Below the pieces are notes generated by a model. It was not told the origin of the DNA, searched no databases, and saw only the letters and a list, made by a program, of their open reading frames with translations. Of a stretch of DNA of 28,157 nt, positions 24,124 to 28,157 are shown piece by piece. How positions within the stretch are numbered: the first letter of the stretch is position 1; every line of letters starts with the position of its first letter. Both the position numbers and the translations under genes were made by a program. The stretch covers positions 1 to 28,157 of the forward strand of contig CAZCOH010000017.1 of the NCBI GenBank assembly GCA_964500645.1, in the 5' to 3' direction. Origin of the DNA: CAYFIW01 sp964500645 (GTDB lineage: Bacteria; Chloroflexota; Dehalococcoidia; Lucifugimonadales; UBA826).

Positions 24124-26034
24124 CTAGTCAGCAAAACCAGTTTCCCTTTCTCGCATTTCTCGGTCTACCCAAACATACATCCACCTGGAAGCATAATCTA
24201 CGAATGCCAACACACGCTCACCATTGTGGTTCTTCAACCAAGGTTGCCAGTAGTCCCCACCTAGACCCGCAGGTGTGTTCACCGAAGGTACTAACTGGAG
24301 ATATGCAGTGGCTGCTTTCTTGATTAACTCAGCCTGTTTTGCCGAATCAGTCGCGACAAGAACGTCATCCCACATTTCGTGGAAGTCAGTGTCATTAAGA
24401 TTGGATCTATTCCACTGATGTCCTGCCCTAAAGTCATTCAAAGCGTTAGGTCGTCCTGTGACGTTGTTTGCAAAGAAGTCAAATTGCTTTTCAAATAGTC
24501 TGCTCTGGTGAACAGGACCATCAACTAATTCCAGATTAACTTTGACTCCAATATCGTCCCAGAAACCGACCGAGATTTCAGCGGCTTCCAGCTGCATTTG
24601 GTCAGTATTTCTGATCAACATATCTATCTCAAAACGTGTTCCATCGGATCCTCTGGTTAGCCCTGCTTCGTCTAACAAAGCCTCAGATTTCGCGGGGTCA
24701 TAAGAGAATATTTCCTGAACGTCTGCAGGCTGCTCATCAAGTGACTCGTAGTGCAAGGGCCATTCAGGCTGCAGAGGGAAAGACAAAATAACAGAGTCAC
24801 CTTCAAATAGTGCTTCCGTATAAACGTCCCTGTCAATTGCCATGCTCATGGCCTTTCTAACTTTAATGTCATCAAAAGGAGGTTTGTTCATGGGCATAAA
24901 ATACCCGAAAGAATCCTCAAGAGCCAAAGCCCTTCCGAGATCAGGATTAGACTTCTCTAACACAGGTCTATCGGCAGTTCTTACCCTCATCAAATGATCA
25001 ACTTGACCAGTCCTTAAAGCAGCAAGCCGGGTGGCTTCCTGAGAAATAATTACCTCAGTGACCGCATCTAGGAAAGGAACCTGATAGTCTGTTCCCTCAT
25101 AAGTATATTTCTGCCAGTAATCTGGGTTTTTCTCGAATTCCACGGAGCTTCCAGCAGTATAGTCCTTGGTCATCCATGGACCGGTACCAGACTGGTTATC
25201 TGGGTCGTCGGTACCAAGTTCAATAGTTTCCGGTGGTGCATATATGAAATATGGGCCCCAAGCAAACTCATATCCCCAGAAGGATATAGGCATGTTTGTG
25301 TGGAAAGTGAGCGTATCATTTACACCGTCACCATCCGTGTCATCGCCAGTTATATCGTCAACGAAGTCGTGTCTTGGGAATCTGCAATCCCAAATCCTTA
25401 TCGCTTCAGCGACGAGCTCATCCACATTAACAGGCCTACCATTAGTCACTTCGTTAGGTTGCCACTTAATGCCTTCCCTCAAATGGAAACTGTAGGTCAA
25501 CGGATCTGGTACTGACCAAGCATCAGCGAGAGCGCCAATCGCAAGTTTATCCGTTCCTATACCAAGCCTGGGTTGGAAAGTAGTCTTACCAGAACCTGAT
25601 GGACCAAGATGATAGTCACCCATTAAGAAATTTTCGACCGGATAACTCAACATATGTTGAGCCTTGAATTCGCACATATCCCACTTGGAACCCGGGTCAG
25701 CCGTTAATACCACCCTTAGCGTGCCACCATTTTCAGGTCCGCCAGTGGTTTCAACGACTTTCTTAGACTCCGACAACTTTTTCGGAGCTGTAGTTACACC
25801 CTGCACAGGTTTCTCCGGGACCGCTGTTGGTTTAGCCGCGGGCGCCGCTGGTGCCGGAGCCGCCGCGGGTTTGGCTGCTGGCGCTGCTGCTGGTGCCGCA
25901 GGTGCAGCTGCCGCAGGTGCTGGTGCCGCAGGTGCAGCAGGCGTCTCCTCTTCATCAGCTGAACTACATGCGACGGCTATTAGTGCAGCAAAAGCAGCCA
26001 TTACCAGTCCAATTTTTATAATATTTATTTTCAC
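24124..26034 (-). CDS. Family 5 ABC solute-binding lipoprotein (DppA/OppA type), copy 2
   Basis: 636 aa, closely similar to copy 1 along its length. The start is a GTG (26032-26034), five bases after GGAGGAG at 26040-26046; an upstream in-frame codon at 26067 precedes that site and is rejected. The signal peptide ends in AVAC with Cys23, the same residue number as in copy 1. The Ala/Pro linker is irregular. From GRPVNVDELV to IELGTD, 78 residues are identical in both copies, including the loop DTDGDGVND and IWDCRF, although their DNA differs at synonymous sites. Differences concentrate in the C-terminal ligand-binding lobe, for example in the segments after NKPPFDD, so the two may bind different ligands (inference). 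No transporter partners are in the window. Confidence 0.93.
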   Translation of the reverse strand: MKINIIKIGLVMAAFAALIAVACSSADEEETPAAPAAPAPAAAAPAAPAAAPAAKPAAAPAPAAPAAKPTAVPEKPVQGVTTAPKKLSESKKVVETTGGPENGGTLRVVLTADPGSKWDMCEFKAQHMLSYPVENFLMGDYHLGPSGSGKTTFQPRLGIGTDKLAIGALADAWSVPDPLTYSFHLREGIKWQPNEVTNGRPVNVDELVAEAIRIWDCRFPRHDFVDDITGDDTDGDGVNDTLTFHTNMPISFWGYEFAWGPYFIYAPPETIELGTDDPDNQSGTGPWMTKDYTAGSSVEFEKNPDYWQKYTYEGTDYQVPFLDAVTEVIISQEATRLAALRTGQVDHLMRVRTADRPVLEKSNPDLGRALALEDSFGYFMPMNKPPFDDIKVRKAMSMAIDRDVYTEALFEGDSVILSFPLQPEWPLHYESLDEQPADVQEIFSYDPAKSEALLDEAGLTRGSDGTRFEIDMLIRNTDQMQLEAAEISVGFWDDIGVKVNLELVDGPVHQSRLFEKQFDFFANNVTGRPNALNDFRAGHQWNRSNLNDTDFHEMWDDVLVATDSAKQAELIKKAATAYLQLVPSVNTPAGLGGDYWQPWLKNHNGERVLAFVDYASRWMYVWVDREMRERETGFAD

Positions 26035-26039
26035 GTGAG

Positions 26040-26046
26040 CTCCTCC
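26040..26046 (-). promoter_or_regulatory. Ribosome-binding site deciding the GTG start of SBP copy 2
   Basis: GGAGGAG on the minus strand, five bases before GTG 26034. No ATG is suitably spaced. Confidence 0.75.
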
Positions 26047-26126
26047 ATATGTATGAATTAACTTCAAACGATTAACAAAAGCATTGCATTAACTATTCAG
26101 TACTCAAATGCATCTTATCTAAAATC

Positions 26127-26132
26127 ATTATA
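26127..26132 (-). promoter_or_regulatory. Candidate -10 box of SBP copy 2
   Basis: Perfect TATAAT on the minus strand, giving a leader of about 86 bases, nearly equal to that predicted for copy 1. No clear -35 box at 16-18 bases. Confidence 0.4.
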
Positions 26133-26244
26133 CATTGTCTACTTTAATGCTGGTTATTGACTTTTATGATACATAGTGATAAATAATAATAAATATTATA
26201 TATAGAGATTTAAGAATGCAGAGGCCACAGATGTCAAATCCTAA

Positions 26245-26284
26245 CCCTGCAAGGGTTTTCTACTCATATTTTTCCCTTGCAGGG
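26245..26284. repeat. Inverted repeat element upstream of SBP copy 2
   Basis: Perfect 11-bp arms CCCTGCAAGGG (26245-26255) and CCCTTGCAGGG (26274-26284) with an 18-base spacer, followed on the plus strand by a T-rich stretch. The left arm, the next five bases and the spacer stretch CTCATATTT match the element at 23928-23965. It lies 210 bases before the GTG start. Confidence 0.88.
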
Positions 26285-26396
26285 CTTCTTTTTGAAAATT
26301 CTTTAATCTAGATCGCCGATCTATTCCTCATAGTTATAGACAAACAGCTAAGACAGGTGAAAGCCTTTTAGGTTCTTGAAGAAACTTTTTAAATGC

Positions 26397-26424
26397 AAAC
26401 CCAGTTGTTTAAACCCAGTTGTTT
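26397..26424. repeat. 14-bp direct tandem duplication
   Basis: AAACCCAGTTGTTT occurs twice head to tail (26397-26410 and 26411-26424), about 30 bases after the SDR stop codon. Probably a slippage duplication; no function assigned. Confidence 0.85.
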
Positions 26425-26455
26425 AAAGAAAGGTCGCCTGAAACCGATCACCAAA

Positions 26456-27358
26456 TCATGCACCCGGAAACAGGCCTGCTGCATCTGGATTATTCGTCTC
26501 TAGGGTATTAGGCAAGTCAGCATCTAAATTATATTGAGTAAGAGGATTATTCATCGCTTCTCTGCATTGTTTAGCAGATTCTATTCCGGAGAAAGGCCCA
26601 TTTGGTATCTCACCACCTGCATCTACAAATCCATAATCTAAAGCCAATTCAATCGTCTGAACAACTTTCCCAGAATAACGAGATAGATCTTTTTCCGTTG
26701 CCTTATTTAATAGAGAAGCTACCGCCCTACCGGTAAAAACGGGAGTTTCACCATCAGGAAAAGCAGCGATTTCAGTAACAGCACCACCCGGATACAACGT
26801 GACCGCATGAACTCCATGTGGTTTTAACTCAGCTGCCATATCTGCAGTCAACCTGTCCAAAGCCGCTTTTCCAACGCCATACCCAATATCAAACAAATAA
26901 CTCACACCCCCGAAACTGGATATCTGTACAATAAGCCCACTTTCATTTTGAACCATCGACGGTGCTACCAGCGAACTCAAGACATGAGCGCTCCGAAGTC
27001 CTATTCCAATTGAAGCGTCAAAAACTGACTGTGGCCTTTCCCAAAATGGTTTACCGAAATAGGGTTTCATGGCAACGAGGCCTGCGTAAGCACTATTTAC
27101 CAGCAGATCAATTTGGGATTCCTCAGATTCCACACGCTGCACAAATGCTTTGACGGCGCCATCATCACTTTGATCAAGAGGACAAGGAATAACCTGGCCA
27201 CTGCCAGAATAGCTTGAAACCTCATCTGAAAGAGATTCCAAGGCTTCTTTAGTTCTCGCTGTAGCGTAGACCTTACAACCTTCTTCAACAGCTAAAACAT
27301 GAGCAATTCCTCTACCAAGACCACGGGAAGCTCCAGTTACTATGCACGATTTGGCCAT
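26456..27358 (-). CDS. Short-chain dehydrogenase/reductase, DHRS1-like
   Basis: 300 aa NAD(P)-dependent oxidoreductase. Seen are the cofactor motif TGASRGLGRG (8-17), NSAYAG (88-93, in place of the usual NNAG), the catalytic Ser (147 or 148 in ISS), and Tyr160 and Lys164 in YGVGK. The combination of AYAG, KPFWERP, GLIVQISS and YGVGKAALDRL closely follows the DHRS1 family of animals and bacteria, whose members reduce carbonyl compounds. An Arg in TAR (32-35) after the second strand hints at NADPH (inference). The ATG follows GGAG by seven bases. It is 83 bases downstream of the hydantoinase gene on the same strand and may be co-transcribed with it. Confidence 0.93.
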   Translation of the reverse strand: MAKSCIVTGASRGLGRGIAHVLAVEEGCKVYATARTKEALESLSDEVSSYSGSGQVIPCPLDQSDDGAVKAFVQRVESEESQIDLLVNSAYAGLVAMKPYFGKPFWERPQSVFDASIGIGLRSAHVLSSLVAPSMVQNESGLIVQISSFGGVSYLFDIGYGVGKAALDRLTADMAAELKPHGVHAVTLYPGGAVTEIAAFPDGETPVFTGRAVASLLNKATEKDLSRYSGKVVQTIELALDYGFVDAGGEIPNGPFSGIESAKQCREAMNNPLTQYNLDADLPNTLETNNPDAAGLFPGA

Positions 27359-27441
27359 TTTCCAACTCCTATATTCAAGACGCTAGATAAACAGGAAATG
27401 TTCAGATACATGAAATATTTCAGCTAAATACTAATAAAAGT

Positions 27442-28157
27442 TCAACAAATCGGACCAGAAAGAACTGACGCCGCCACTTTCCTTGAAACCCAACGCCCGT
27501 CAGTTACATCCCCAATTAATCTTCCTTTGTCTACTACTACATTCCCTCTAAGTATTGTAGTCACCGGGTACCCAGTACACTCGAAACCTTCCCATATCGA
27601 ATAATCTGAATCCGCGTGTAATCCCTCAAGAGTTATTGTTTTCTCGAGATCAGGATCAAATACGACAATATCTGCATCACTTCCTGGGGAAATTGCTCCT
27701 TTTTGTGGATAGAGACCAAGTATCTTAGCAGCATTTGAGGAAGTGATGTCCACGTACCGTTCTAGTGAAATTAAACCCGTAGACACAAATTTAGTGTAGA
27801 CCACGGGTAGCCTAGTTTCTATTCCGTTATGACCGCCGCATACAGTATTTATGGTATCTCCTGAGAGCTTTACATCTTTGTATGTTGTATATTCATCAGT
27901 CGCCGTAGTACTCAACGTGCCATTAACTAATGCTTCCTGTAATGCGTCCCTGTCTGTTGCGTGTTTAATAGCGGGATAAGTGTGAATTGCCGTACCGTCT
28001 TTTTCTCTGTAATCATCGTGAGTAAAATGGAGGTAGTTATGTAAAGTCTCCCCATAAACTGGTAATTGTTTATTCCTAGCGTCAGCGATTGCCCTTGCTC
28101 CCTCTTTAGCCGTAGTGTGAACAAAATAAATTCCTGTCTGCGTATGCTCTGACAATC
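27442..28157 (-). CDS. Dihydropyrimidinase/hydantoinase family cyclic amidohydrolase, C-terminal part
   Basis: The last 238 or so residues of a cyclic amidohydrolase that opens hydantoin, dihydropyrimidine or related rings; the N-terminus and first metal-binding motif lie beyond the window. The open frame continues to the window edge, and the first codon visible as a possible start (TTG, 28153-28155) is internal, since the sequence there already matches the middle of the family: FVHTTAKEG carries the metal-ligand His, followed by VYGETLHNYL. The C-terminal family block is clear: YVDITSSNAAKILGLYPQKG, SPGSDADIVVFDP, then GYPVTTILRGNVVVDKG. No frame break is seen. The SDR lies 83 bases downstream. 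Allantoinase and phenylhydantoinase relatives cannot be excluded from this part alone. Confidence 0.9.
   Translation of the reverse strand, partial: LSEHTQTGIYFVHTTAKEGARAIADARNKQLPVYGETLHNYLHFTHDDYREKDGTAIHTYPAIKHATDRDALQEALVNGTLSTTATDEYTTYKDVKLSGDTINTVCGGHNGIETRLPVVYTKFVSTGLISLERYVDITSSNAAKILGLYPQKGAISPGSDADIVVFDPDLEKTITLEGLHADSDYSIWEGFECTGYPVTTILRGNVVVDKGRLIGDVTDGRWVSRKVAASVLSGPIC

Larger units (their letters stand above)
26035..26455. other. Control region upstream of SBP copy 2, 421 bases
   Basis: Holds the ribosome-binding site, candidate -10, the inverted repeat at 26245-26284, a very AT-rich stretch near 26180-26215 and a 14-bp tandem duplication at 26397-26424. No open frame with a ribosome-binding site and no tRNA was seen. 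Confidence 0.7.

Noticed and set aside
26245..26290. Plus-strand intrinsic terminator
   Set aside because: The stem and T-rich tail look like one, but no plus-strand gene precedes it and the matching element at 23928 has no T run; a regulatory element fits better.

Overview
The window is 28,157 bases of AT-rich (roughly 40% GC by eye), gene-dense bacterial chromosome, mostly coded on the minus strand. Its gene set is that of an oligotrophic catabolic specialist: an enolase-superfamily dehydratase, a GMC oxidoreductase, a luciferase-like flavin monooxygenase, two HpcH/HpaI-type aldolases, a CaiB CoA-transferase next to a biotin-dependent carboxylase, an amidohydrolase, a gamma-glutamyltransferase-family enzyme, a hydantoinase, a DHRS1-like SDR and two large lipoprotein solute-binding proteins. 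This mix, with Ala/Pro-rich lipoprotein linkers and low GC, resembles marine SAR202-type Chloroflexota. That placement is inference; the only phylogenetically useful gene here is rlmN.

Layout, left to right. 1-1376 (-): GMC oxidoreductase cut by the window edge. 1850-3028 (-): enolase-superfamily enzyme. 3371-4177 (+): a stand-alone Cas4/RecB-like PD-(D/E)XK nuclease with two CxxC pairs. 4200-4967 (-): aldolase 1. 5137-6066 (+): flavin monooxygenase, convergent with the next unit. 6140-11973 (-): a two-gene operon with a 4-base ATGA overlap, a double-length CaiB/BaiF protein followed by a single-chain biotin carboxylase/BCCP/carboxyltransferase. 12230-14740 (-): DUF1800 protein followed by an NHL beta-propeller. 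14907-16710 (-): serine esterase followed by RlmN. 16863-18476 (+): gamma-glutamyltransferase-family enzyme. 18610-21648 (-): amidohydrolase, MFS transporter, aldolase 2 in series. 21739-26284 (-): two tandemly duplicated transcription units, each an upstream inverted repeat, a family-5 solute-binding lipoprotein and a strong terminator. 26456-27358 (-): SDR. 27442-28157 (-): hydantoinase C-terminal part, its start outside the window.

How the genes may work together (inference): the solute-binding proteins capture peptides or similar organic solutes, although no ABC permease or ATPase lies nearby. Hydrolases open amide, lactone or ester bonds, aldolases release pyruvate-type units, and the CoA-transferase/carboxylase pair activates and then carboxylates an unknown acid.

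The most notable structures are (i) the duplicated SBP units, which share an 11-bp inverted repeat about 175 bp upstream, aligned non-ATG starts, an identical 78-residue core with a calcium-loop motif, and matching terminators; (ii) the didomain CaiB/single-chain carboxylase operon, with asymmetric putative active sites and Gln at the carboxyltransferase specificity position; and (iii) an enolase-superfamily enzyme with Gly where the first metal-ligand Asp is expected. I found no tRNA, rRNA, CRISPR array, insertion sequence or integrase.
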